Part shown: positions 15,628 through 23,906 of the stretch, in pieces
Layout: each line of letters starts with the position of its first letter
Position numbering within the stretch: position 1 is the stretch's first letter
Source of the DNA: an uncultured Flavobacteriaceae bacterium
Lineage (GTDB): Bacteria > Bacteroidota > Bacteroidia > Flavobacteriales > Flavobacteriaceae
NCBI GenBank assembly: GCA_947502635.1
Contig: CANNAN010000009.1
Span: 62,001 to 126,000, forward strand
Length of the DNA: 64,000 nucleotides
Direction of reading: 5' to 3'
The notes under the pieces: generated by a model
The model's database searches: none
What the model was told of the DNA's origin: nothing
The model's input: only the letters and a program-made list of their open reading frames with translations
Made by a program: the position numbers and the translations under genes

Positions 15628-18600
15628 TTGTATTCAAAAATTCTTACATTTTTAGCTATAACTGCTACTTTTTTTACATCTGAAGTTTTATATTCTCAAT
15701 CCTTTGAAAGAATAGAATCTCTAGTTGGTTTGGGTAGCTTAGAACAAAATAATGGTGTTGCTGTGGCAGATTATGATGGTGATAACGACTTAGATATTTT
15801 TGTAGTTGCTAAATTAAGGGACTCAGAATTTCAATTATTTTCTAAAAGCAAGTTGTACAGAAATAATAGTAATGGAACATTTACTGATGTTACTGAAGAA
15901 TCGGGACTAGTAAACCTACTATTAGAAGATGAAACCAATTTAATAGGTTTAGATTCTGACGGATTTAAAAATGGAGTATCTTGGGGTGATTATGATAATG
16001 ATGGCTTTCCAGATATATTTTTCACGCACAGAACAAAAGTCCAATTATTCCATAACAACGGAGATGCTACATTTACTAATGTAACAGATGCCGCTAATAT
16101 TACTGGTATAAATAATTGTAACAATACCAGTGCTACTTGGTTTGATGCTAATAATGATGGCTTTTTAGATATCTATGTATCAGATTGGATTGCTTGTGAA
16201 AACAATAACTTTTACATTAATAATGGGGACGGTACCTTTACTAATACTCTAAATAATTATTTTGAATCAGCTAGAAAGTACTCATATACAAGCATACCTT
16301 TTGATTTTAATAATGATGGCTGGATGGATTTATTCTTAACCCAAGACTTTAGTGATCATAATGATGTATTTATTAATCAAAATGGAACTGGTTTTATTGA
16401 ACAATCGGAATCTTATGGACTAGATTATGTGGGTAATGATATGGGTATTGCAATAGGTGATTATAATAATGATGGCTTCTTTGATTTATTTACAACTGGA
16501 ATTAATGCAAACCCTTTATTCACAAATAATGGAGACAATATATTTACAAATGATGCTGCAATAAATAATGTAGATAATGCAGGTTGGGCATGGGGAACCA
16601 TATTTGCAGATTTTGATTTAGATGGAGATGAAGATTTATTTGTTGCTAATGGATTTAAAGAAAATGTTCCTATTCAAGAACGGAATTTTTATTTTGAAAA
16701 CTTACATGCTCAAGGTGAAAACTCATTTAGAGATATAACAGTACCTATAGGGTTTATAGACGAAGCTACTAGTGTTACCCCAGTAGCTTTTGATTATGAT
16801 AATGATGGTGATTTAGATCTTTATATCACCAATAGTGATAAAGCGTCTCATTTCTATGAAAATAAATTAATTAACGTTGAAGAACAAAACTCATTAAATT
16901 GGTTTAAAGTAGCATTACGTGGTACAATCTCCAATAGAGACGCTATTGGAACAATAGTCTCTGTAACTACTAATTCGGGAACTATTCATCGTTATAACGC
17001 AGCAATAACACATTTTTCTCAAAGCTTAAAACCACTACATTTTGGACTTGCTGATGCTACAGAAATAACTCAAATAAATATAAAATGGCCATCTGGAATA
17101 CAAGAATCATATAACAATTTTAGTTCAAATCAATCTATTCTTTTTATTGAAGGCAATGGATTCGAAACATATAATATTCCAGAAGTTATAAAAATTACTG
17201 GCTGTACAGATCCTAAATCTTGTAACTACAACCCCATAGCAACCATACCAGATGATTCTTGTACTTATTTAGATACAAGTGAGATAAGTGGTAATGCTAG
17301 CCCTAACTTTTTAAGCACAGAAACATACACTTATTCCTCAAATAACTTAAACAGTAGTTTCTCTTGGAGTGTTGAAGGCGGAGAGGCCATTAATGGATAT
17401 GACTCTAATACTATAACCGTAAAATGGGGTGTAACAGAAAAAGGTTTCTTAACTGTTGAAGAGTCTAGCAACCTCTGTAGTAGCGAAAAAATTGAACTAG
17501 AAGTTAATTTAAGCACTAATAATGTTTCTGAAAATCATTCTGTAGCTAGATTATGGAACGAAGCTCTTTTAAATGCAATTAGGGGAGATTTTGCAAGACC
17601 AACTGTTCATGCCAGAAACCTGTTCCATACTAGTGTAGCAATGTACGATTCTTGGTCAATTTACGATGATGAAGCAAGAACATATCTTATAGGAAACACA
17701 GTTGATGATTATAAAAGCACTTTCAATGGTTTTACATCAAGTGAAGACATTGATATATCTAGATCAAAAACAATAAGTTATGCCGCATACAGGCTATTAA
17801 CACATAGATTTCAAAACTCACCAAGCTCAGTAACTACATTAAATCTGTTTGATCATTTAATGGAACAACTTGGATATGACACAAGTTTTATTTCTTTAGA
17901 TTATTCCGAAGGAAATGCAGCTGCACTAGGTAACTACATTGCGCAAACAATTATTAACTATGGAAATCAAGATGGTTCTAGAGAACAATTTGAATATAAT
18001 AATGCGCATTATATCCCAACAAACCTTCCATTATTCCCAGAAAACTCAGGAAATTCAACACTTACAGATCCTAACCGTTGGCAGCCATTAAGTCTTAATG
18101 AATTTATAGACCAAAGTGGCAACCTTGTTTCTAATAATACTCCAGAGTTTCTAAGTCCTGAATGGGGAGAAGTTTCATCCTTTGCGTTAAATGATGAATT
18201 CAAATCTTCCTTTTCAAGAGCTAATAATGACTATTTTGTTTATCATGATCCAGGTGCGCCCCCTTATTTAAATTTAAACTCTAATGATTCTCAAAGTGAA
18301 GCCTATAAATGGGGCTTTTCTATGGTGTCTGTTTGGGGGGCTCATCTCGATCCTTCAGACAATGTTTTATGGGATATCTCTCCAAAATCTATAGGTAATG
18401 CCAATATTTCAAATTTCCCAACAAACTATTCAGATTACCCCAATTTTTATAAGTATTTAGAAGGTGGTGATATTGGTGAAGGACATGCTATAAATCCTTT
18501 TACTAATGCTCCATATGAAACCCAAATGGTTCCAAGAGGGGATTATGCTAGGGTTCTTGCAGAGTTTTGGGCAGATGGCCCAGATTCTGAAACACCTCCA

Positions 18601-19650
18601 GGGCATTGGTTTACATTATTAAATTATGTAAGTGATCATTCTGAATTAGAAAAAAAACTAAATGGTACAGACGAAGTTCTTCCGTCTTTAGAATGGGATG
18701 TAAAATCCTATTTCCTTATGGGAGGCACCATGCATGATGCAGCCATTTCTGCTTGGAGCATAAAAGGTTGGTATGATTATATTAGACCTATATCTGCCAT
18801 TCGTTATATGGCTGCTTTAGGTCAAAGTACAGATGCCTCAAAAGGCAACTACAATATAGCTGGTATACCTTTACAAGAAGGTTACATTGAAACCGTAGAA
18901 ATAGGTGATCCTCTAACTGGCAGGCAAGATGAGCATGTTGGAAAAATAAAATTATATACATGGAGAGGACATGATTATATTGGTGATACCGAAACAGATT
19001 TAGCTGAAGTTGGGTGGATTTTAGCAGAAAACTGGTGGCCTTACCAAAGACCTAGTTTTGTTACACCTCCTTTTGCAGGTTTTGTTTCAGGACACTCTAC
19101 ATATTCTAGGGCAGCTGCAGAATTAATGACACTTTTAACAGGTAGTGAATATTTCCCTGGAGGATATGGAGAATTTATTGCTAGAAAAAATGAATTTTTA
19201 GTGTTTGAAGAAGGTCCTAGTGTAGATGTAAAATTACAATGGGCTACTTATAGAGATGCTTCAGATCAATGCAGTTTATCAAGAATTTGGGGAGGTATAC
19301 ATCCTCCTGCCGATGACATACCAGGAAGGTTGATAGGAGAAAAGATAGGAATAGATGCATTTGATTTTGGTGTAAAATATTTCAGCGGAAAAAGCACAAA
19401 CGATCCAACGCAGGATAATCTAATTTATCCTAATCCTGTAAATGATGACTTAACAATATTTGTAACAAATACTCGAAATACAGATGAGTTTCAACTTTCA
19501 GATTTAAAAGGAAGTGTTATTTCTACTAATCTAACTAAATCTTTTACTGACTTTAACGGTGTTACCGAAGTACGGTTACCAAAAAATTTGGTATCTGGAA
19601 TCTATATTTTAAAAATAAATGATAGAGCAAAACGTATTGTTAAGCCTTGA
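15628..19650 (+). CDS. secreted FG-GAP/ASPIC plus vanadium-haloperoxidase-type fusion, T9SS cargo
   Basis: 1340 residues from a TTG start; an in-frame stop lies directly before it and only this start keeps the signal peptide (cleavage near LYSQS, residue 25). Residues about 40-420 hold FG-GAP/VCBS repeats with calcium-type DxDxDG loops (DYDGDNDLD, DYDNDGFPD, DFNNDGWMD, DYDNDGDLD). An ASPIC/UnbV-like block (about 430-515), a CTDPKSCNYNP motif (about 525) and a PKD-like segment follow. From about 635 the sequence becomes a vanadium-dependent haloperoxidase/PAP2-like domain, with DYIRPISAIRYMA, the FVSGHSTYSRAA motif (near 1154) and RIWGGIHPPADDIPGR (near 1225). The last ~75 residues are a T9SS sorting domain (YPNPVNDDLTIF). 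Activity could be halide oxidation or phosphatase-like. Confidence 0.88.
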   Translation: MYSKILTFLAITATFFTSEVLYSQSFERIESLVGLGSLEQNNGVAVADYDGDNDLDIFVVAKLRDSEFQLFSKSKLYRNNSNGTFTDVTEESGLVNLLLEDETNLIGLDSDGFKNGVSWGDYDNDGFPDIFFTHRTKVQLFHNNGDATFTNVTDAANITGINNCNNTSATWFDANNDGFLDIYVSDWIACENNNFYINNGDGTFTNTLNNYFESARKYSYTSIPFDFNNDGWMDLFLTQDFSDHNDVFINQNGTGFIEQSESYGLDYVGNDMGIAIGDYNNDGFFDLFTTGINANPLFTNNGDNIFTNDAAINNVDNAGWAWGTIFADFDLDGDEDLFVANGFKENVPIQERNFYFENLHAQGENSFRDITVPIGFIDEATSVTPVAFDYDNDGDLDLYITNSDKASHFYENKLINVEEQNSLNWFKVALRGTISNRDAIGTIVSVTTNSGTIHRYNAAITHFSQSLKPLHFGLADATEITQINIKWPSGIQESYNNFSSNQSILFIEGNGFETYNIPEVIKITGCTDPKSCNYNPIATIPDDSCTYLDTSEISGNASPNFLSTETYTYSSNNLNSSFSWSVEGGEAINGYDSNTITVKWGVTEKGFLTVEESSNLCSSEKIELEVNLSTNNVSENHSVARLWNEALLNAIRGDFARPTVHARNLFHTSVAMYDSWSIYDDEARTYLIGNTVDDYKSTFNGFTSSEDIDISRSKTISYAAYRLLTHRFQNSPSSVTTLNLFDHLMEQLGYDTSFISLDYSEGNAAALGNYIAQTIINYGNQDGSREQFEYNNAHYIPTNLPLFPENSGNSTLTDPNRWQPLSLNEFIDQSGNLVSNNTPEFLSPEWGEVSSFALNDEFKSSFSRANNDYFVYHDPGAPPYLNLNSNDSQSEAYKWGFSMVSVWGAHLDPSDNVLWDISPKSIGNANISNFPTNYSDYPNFYKYLEGGDIGEGHAINPFTNAPYETQMVPRGDYARVLAEFWADGPDSETPPGHWFTLLNYVSDHSELEKKLNGTDEVLPSLEWDVKSYFLMGGTMHDAAISAWSIKGWYDYIRPISAIRYMAALGQSTDASKGNYNIAGIPLQEGYIETVEIGDPLTGRQDEHVGKIKLYTWRGHDYIGDTETDLAEVGWILAENWWPYQRPSFVTPPFAGFVSGHSTYSRAAAELMTLLTGSEYFPGGYGEFIARKNEFLVFEEGPSVDVKLQWATYRDASDQCSLSRIWGGIHPPADDIPGRLIGEKIGIDAFDFGVKYFSGKSTNDPTQDNLIYPNPVNDDLTIFVTNTRNTDEFQLSDLKGSVISTNLTKSFTDFNGVTEVRLPKNLVSGIYILKINDRAKRIVKP

Positions 19651-19665
19651 TTAATTCACAAAAAT

Positions 19666-19696
19666 AAAAAGGTATAACATATTTTTATACGCTTTT
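19666..19696 (+). terminator. probable terminator
   Basis: Imperfect hairpin AAAAAGGTATA / TATACGCTTTT just after the haloperoxidase-type gene, with a GTATA/TATAC core and a T-rich right flank. Short and AT-rich, so moderate confidence. Confidence 0.5.
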
Positions 19697-19760
19697 ACTC
19701 CAAAAAAATTAACTACATATAAATTACTCTTTCACTAACTTTAAACTAGTTATTCCAGAT

Positions 19761-19973
19761 TCAGTAAATACCTTTGCAAAGTATATCCTTATCTAAAACT
19801 ACCGTGTTCACAAAATAACCTCTCGACCAAAAGTGATTGCCCCAATACTGTTTTTGTCTTAAACTTGGATAAGTCTTGAACAGTTTAATTGCCACCTTCC
19901 CTTTTAAAGCGCCCATGAACTCGGATATGGAAACTTTCGGTGGAATTGAACAAACTAAATGAATGTGACCTTT
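19761..19973 (-). pseudogene. IS200/IS605-type TnpA transposase remnant
   Basis: The minus strand reads KGHIHLVCSIPPKVSISEF, then MGALKGKVAIKLFKTYPSLR, then YWGNHFWSRGYFVNTV before a stop at 19761. These are hallmark segments of Y1 transposases: the HxH metal site (HIH), IPPK, MGxLKGK and HFWSRGY. A TGA at 19974-19976 breaks the frame on the N-terminal side, and the region with the catalytic tyrosine is replaced by KDILCKGIY and a stop. The surrounding 478-bp gap (19651-20128) has no other gene. Hairpins at 19994-20016 (ACCATCA/TGATGGT) and near 20021-20055 could be relics of the element's subterminal structure. Confidence 0.8.
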
Positions 19974-20128
19974 TCACACATTAATTATTGAAGACCATCA
20001 ACTTATCACTGATGGTTATAAAAAGGCTCTTACACTCCTGTAAAAGCTTTTGTCTCTTTTTTATCTTTTTATTAGTACGCCACTAAACGCAGTTTATCGG
20101 GAGCTTAAATAAACTGTTACAATGTATT

Positions 20129-21613
20129 CTATTCATTTATTTTTTTGATCATATTCAATGTAAACGCCATTTCTAAATCTTTACCAGTTAGTTTATCTAT
20201 AATGGATGGTCTGACATAATAGTCGGGAATCACACCATGATTAGTCCTTTCATGGCTCACATTCAATTTAAATAATTCCATTGGGATGCGTGCTCTAACT
20301 TTAGAATTTGGGAGTGTAAGCATTACAGTAGTACCACTAACGTTTTGGTTTGTATTACCTCCTACCTCTTCGCCAATAAACATTGCCCGATCTGCATTTT
20401 TAAGAAATGACGTAAATTCTCCTGTTGCAGAAAAAGAAAGGCCATTGGTTACAACATATACTTTTTCTTTATAAACCGACTTAGAAGGCCCAACTTCTTT
20501 CATTCCTGGTATTCCTTTAACTCTATAAACATTCCCGTTTTTTTTTAGTTTTAATAGTGGGTACCAAAAATTCATTGCAAATTTACTTTGGTCATATAGC
20601 TCTGCATCTGGTATCTTGTTGGTAATCGTATACATATCTTTATAAAATGTAAACGGTTTATCTAGTAAATGCGAAAGTAATTCGATCGTGGGCATTTCAT
20701 CACCGCCTCCGTTATACCTAAGATCAATGATAAGGTGCTTAATGTTTTCTTCTTCAATTTTCTTAAATGCCTTGTCAAAGAATTTTTTAAATTTCTGATT
20801 AACTCTACGTGCATAATAAATGGAAAACGTTTTAATTTCCATTATGGCAACGTCATTATCTATTTTCAGCTTTAGAACGGGGGCGTTTGTTTCTCCCCAC
20901 CATTTACCATTATCCTGATATCTGTTTAATTTATTTACACCAATCTCTTTCAACGTTAGCCCCTTAACAGTAATATCTATTCGTTCTCCATTGGGAGCAA
21001 TAAACGCCACTTGGTAAGTAGGATATACTCCTTTTAATTTGCAATATAGTTTATTGAATTGCAATGTGGCAACCATTTCTGGAAACGTATTATTGTCTCC
21101 ATCTCGAGAGGATTTCATTACTAATTCTTTAAAAATACTTGATGCATCTTCGCCATTGATAGATTTAATGACACTTCCTTCTTTTATAATATTATTGGCA
21201 GAATTGTTTTTGAGTACATAAAGGGAGTCCTTGTCAAAATAGACATCAAACGGAAATAAAGTGAAAGAATTATTTATGGTTTCTTCATAGGCTAAATGGG
21301 GCATGATATTCGTATGTCCATTTTTTATATACTGCAAAAGAGGAATGAGTTTTCGGTAAAACTCAATGGATGAAATAGGCTGATTTATTGATGCTTCAAT
21401 TTCATCAAAAACCTCATCCATTTTTGCTTTACTTGTATACGTATATAATCCCGCTTGGACTGTTTCTAAATGACGTTTTAAAATTTGAAGGTCTTCCTTT
21501 ATTTCATTTACTGTATGGGTTTTTAAAAAAACACTTTCTGTCTGTTGCGTTTGAGAAAATGAATTTTCAGCTAATACTAATAACAAGCAAAAAATACTTA
21601 GCATATTTTTCAT
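20129..21613 (-). CDS. S41 family (C-terminal processing-type) peptidase
   Basis: 494 residues with a Sec signal peptide (LLLVLAENSFSQ, cleavage near residue 21). An N-terminal helical region (about 30-110) precedes a degenerate PDZ-like part (about 140-220) and the S41 core. HLIIDLRYNGGGDEMPTIELL is the conserved strand and Gly-rich loop, and VVTNGLSFSATGEFTSFLKN carries the nucleophile-type serine (SFSAT). It is a periplasmic or surface serine peptidase of unknown substrate. It starts 47 bp after the TolC-family gene and is probably the distal gene of the short ATPase-TolC operon under the sigma-54 candidate at 23785, but function in export is only inferred. Confidence 0.85.
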   Translation of the reverse strand: MKNMLSIFCLLLVLAENSFSQTQQTESVFLKTHTVNEIKEDLQILKRHLETVQAGLYTYTSKAKMDEVFDEIEASINQPISSIEFYRKLIPLLQYIKNGHTNIMPHLAYEETINNSFTLFPFDVYFDKDSLYVLKNNSANNIIKEGSVIKSINGEDASSIFKELVMKSSRDGDNNTFPEMVATLQFNKLYCKLKGVYPTYQVAFIAPNGERIDITVKGLTLKEIGVNKLNRYQDNGKWWGETNAPVLKLKIDNDVAIMEIKTFSIYYARRVNQKFKKFFDKAFKKIEEENIKHLIIDLRYNGGGDEMPTIELLSHLLDKPFTFYKDMYTITNKIPDAELYDQSKFAMNFWYPLLKLKKNGNVYRVKGIPGMKEVGPSKSVYKEKVYVVTNGLSFSATGEFTSFLKNADRAMFIGEEVGGNTNQNVSGTTVMLTLPNSKVRARIPMELFKLNVSHERTNHGVIPDYYVRPSIIDKLTGKDLEMAFTLNMIKKINE

Positions 21614-21660
21614 GATTTATAAAAATAAATGGTTAATCTGAGGTCATGCACTATTAAGAT

Positions 21661-23076
21661 TTAATAAATCCCTCTATAAAAATCTAAAACTTTAACGCGT
21701 AACAAATATTCGTATCTCGCTCTACTTAAATTAAGTCTGGCATCATCCATATTGTTTTTACTAACAATATAGTTTACTATATTAGAGACTCCATTGTTAA
21801 ACCGTACTTCGTTAATACGGTACGACTCTTCAAATACAGACAATTGGTCTAGCAAAACATGATATTTATTAAAAGCGGCTTCCATATTGTTATGTGCTTG
21901 CTGTATGGATTGTTTAAAAAGTAATTTTGTGTTTTTAAGCTCTAATTCGGTTTCTTCCAATTGGATTTTTTGGAGTTTTACATTGTTCCTAGCTCGAAAT
22001 CCATTAAATAATGGCATTTGAACGGACACCCCAACAACCGTATTTAGGTTATTATCAAACTGATCCATATAATTTATTTTATGGCCTTCAAATTCTGCTT
22101 TATTTTGAAGTACTGGATAATCTTGATTATTAATACTAACAAAATCTCCTGTTTCTATAATACTAGAGCCTGTTTCTGTAAACGTCTCTGCTAAACTCGA
22201 ATAATTTGTATTTAACTGTCCGAAAATGGACACCTCAGGCAAATAATTTGCTCTGGCTACTTTTATACCCTTATTAGCGGCATCAATTCTTAATTGCCTT
22301 GATTTGAAAGTTGCTAAGTTTTGTAGTGCATCATGATAGACATCGTTTGCAGAAAGTTGATATTTTTCAGAATTTATTAAGCCAGATATATTATTAAACT
22401 GTTTTTCCGATTGATCTTCTAAGTTTAATAATCTTGTAAAATCCAATACGGCCGATTTAAAATTATTCTCAGCATCAATAATAGCTATTTGGTCTAGAGC
22501 ATACTGCCCTTTCATATCTGTATAGTCGGCAGGATTCCCGACACCCTCATTGTAATTTGTTTCCAACCGCTTCAATTGAGCTTCTGTCGTTTTTAATCTA
22601 ACTTTTAAAAGTGCTACCCTATCTCGACTATTTAATATCAGTATATACCCAATCGTTACATCTAAAATTAAGTTTTGTTTGGCTTCTTCCTCTTCCATTT
22701 CAGCAGCCTTCATATTAAACTTGCTTTGTTTAATACTATTTAAAACTCTAAAACCATTAAAAACAGTAAATCGCAAGTCCATCCCAAAGTTAGAAAACGT
22801 TAACTCTCTATTAATATAACTATTGGTAAAAGGGTCTATGCTACGCCCATCATTAACGCCCAAATTGTAATTCGCATTTAGGTTAGGGAGCAATTCGTTT
22901 ACGGATTGTTTATAGTTTATTTTGGACGATTTCTTTCTTAATTCGGCACTTTTTAAATCTAAATTATTCTCAATAGCTAAGGTGATGCATGCTTCTAGAG
23001 TAAGACTTGACTCTTGACTAAACCCTAAACTTGTGCATAAGCCCCAAATACTTAATACTATTATTCTTTTAATCAT
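21661..23076 (-). CDS. TolC family outer-membrane efflux channel
   Basis: 471 residues. Signal peptide at the N-terminus (LSIWGLCTSLGFSQ, cut near residue 20). Two similar halves with OEP-type helices can be seen: SLTLEACITLAIENNLDLKSAELRKK, LKRLETNYNEGVGNPADYTDMK in the first, and LKNTKLLFKQSIQQAHNNMEAA, INEVRFNNGVSNIVNYIVSKN in the second. Forms a trimeric outer-membrane duct for tripartite exporters. It is 15 bp downstream of an ABC ATPase gene. It is the only TolC-type gene in the window, so the whole permease array plausibly shares it. Confidence 0.92.
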   Translation of the reverse strand: MIKRIIVLSIWGLCTSLGFSQESSLTLEACITLAIENNLDLKSAELRKKSSKINYKQSVNELLPNLNANYNLGVNDGRSIDPFTNSYINRELTFSNFGMDLRFTVFNGFRVLNSIKQSKFNMKAAEMEEEEAKQNLILDVTIGYILILNSRDRVALLKVRLKTTEAQLKRLETNYNEGVGNPADYTDMKGQYALDQIAIIDAENNFKSAVLDFTRLLNLEDQSEKQFNNISGLINSEKYQLSANDVYHDALQNLATFKSRQLRIDAANKGIKVARANYLPEVSIFGQLNTNYSSLAETFTETGSSIIETGDFVSINNQDYPVLQNKAEFEGHKINYMDQFDNNLNTVVGVSVQMPLFNGFRARNNVKLQKIQLEETELELKNTKLLFKQSIQQAHNNMEAAFNKYHVLLDQLSVFEESYRINEVRFNNGVSNIVNYIVSKNNMDDARLNLSRARYEYLLRVKVLDFYRGIY

Positions 23077-23091
23077 AAGTATATTTCAAAA

Positions 23092-23763
23092 TCAATTATT
23101 GACTATCAACCCATCTTTTAGATGTATGGTTCGCGAACCGTAAGTTGCATTAGTTTCAGAATGTGTTACTTGAATAATAGTAACGCCTTCATCATTTAGC
23201 TTTTTAAATAATTGCATAATTTCTTCGCCTTGTGTTGAATTTAGATTGCCTGTTGGCTCATCTGCTAATATGAGTTTTGGGCTTGAAACTAACGCTCTTG
23301 CTATCCCTACCAATTGTTGTTGTCCGCCACTTAACTGCGATGGAAATAAATCTTTTTTGCCTACTATATTAAAACGATCTAACATATCGGCTACCATTGC
23401 TTTTCGCTCAGAGGAACTATGTTTTTTATATAATAAAGGGGTTTCTATATTTTCATAAACCGTTAATTCATCAATTAAGTGATACGCTTGAAATACAAAA
23501 CCTATATACTCTTTATATAATCTTGCTCTATGCTTTTCTTTTAAAGTATGAACAGGTTCATCTAGAAAAGTGTATTCACCCTCATTAAAATCATCCAACA
23601 TCCCAATGACATTAAGCAATGTTGTTTTACCCGAACCTGAAGGCCCCATAATTGAAATAAACTCCCCTTCATTTACAGTAAAATCTATATCGTTTAATAA
23701 GAAAACCCTATTCCCTCCAGAATTCACCCATTTAAAAATATTTTTAAGTTGTAGTATCATCAT
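23092..23763 (-). CDS. ABC transporter ATP-binding protein (MacB/LolD type)
   Basis: 223 residues, a stand-alone ATPase. Walker A GPSGSGKTT at 40-48, Q-loop at Gln92, signature LSGGQQQ at 144-150, Walker B LILADE at 164-169 and switch His201 are all present. After the signature the sequence reads LVGIARALV; the arginine usual in QQQRVAIARAL is replaced by leucine. It would energise FtsX-type permeases that lack their own ATPase. The start is 22 bp from a candidate sigma-54 promoter, and the gene heads a second transcription unit with TolC and the S41 peptidase. It differs clearly from the ATPase at 50995, so the two may serve different permeases. Confidence 0.93.
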   Translation of the reverse strand: MMILQLKNIFKWVNSGGNRVFLLNDIDFTVNEGEFISIMGPSGSGKTTLLNVIGMLDDFNEGEYTFLDEPVHTLKEKHRARLYKEYIGFVFQAYHLIDELTVYENIETPLLYKKHSSSERKAMVADMLDRFNIVGKKDLFPSQLSGGQQQLVGIARALVSSPKLILADEPTGNLNSTQGEEIMQLFKKLNDEGVTIIQVTHSETNATYGSRTIHLKDGLIVNN

Positions 23764-23784
23764 TTATATATTTTAGTAAAAATA

Positions 23785-23800
23785 TGTTAATATCGTGCCA
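23785..23800 (-). promoter_or_regulatory. candidate sigma-54 promoter of the ATPase-TolC unit
   Basis: On the minus strand TGGCACG-ATAT-TAACA: a perfect -24 half with a weak -12 half (TAAC instead of TTGC). It lies 21 bp before the ATPase start. A paired candidate at 53048 shares the same departure at -12 (TGAC) and the same 51-bp distance to its enhancer-like element, which strengthens both calls. Confidence 0.65.
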
Positions 23801-23851
23801 TTATTTAAACCGCTAAAAAAGAGCCATTTAACTCAAAACAAACCTAACAAT

Positions 23852-23898
23852 GTGTTCGAAATTGATACAATACTGTTCTATAATAGAACACTTTATAT
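23852..23898 (-). promoter_or_regulatory. bipartite enhancer-like element, copy A
   Basis: 47 bp matching copy B at 53115-53161 in 37 positions. It contains two 17-bp sites 21 bp apart: TGTTCGAAATTGATACA (23853-23869) and TGTTCTATAATAGAACA (23874-23890); the latter is a perfect 7-bp-arm palindrome. Exactly 51 bp separate it from the sigma-54 candidate. Likely binding site of the NtrC-type regulator encoded at 53224. Confidence 0.7.
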
Positions 23899-23906
23899 AC
23901 TAGATC

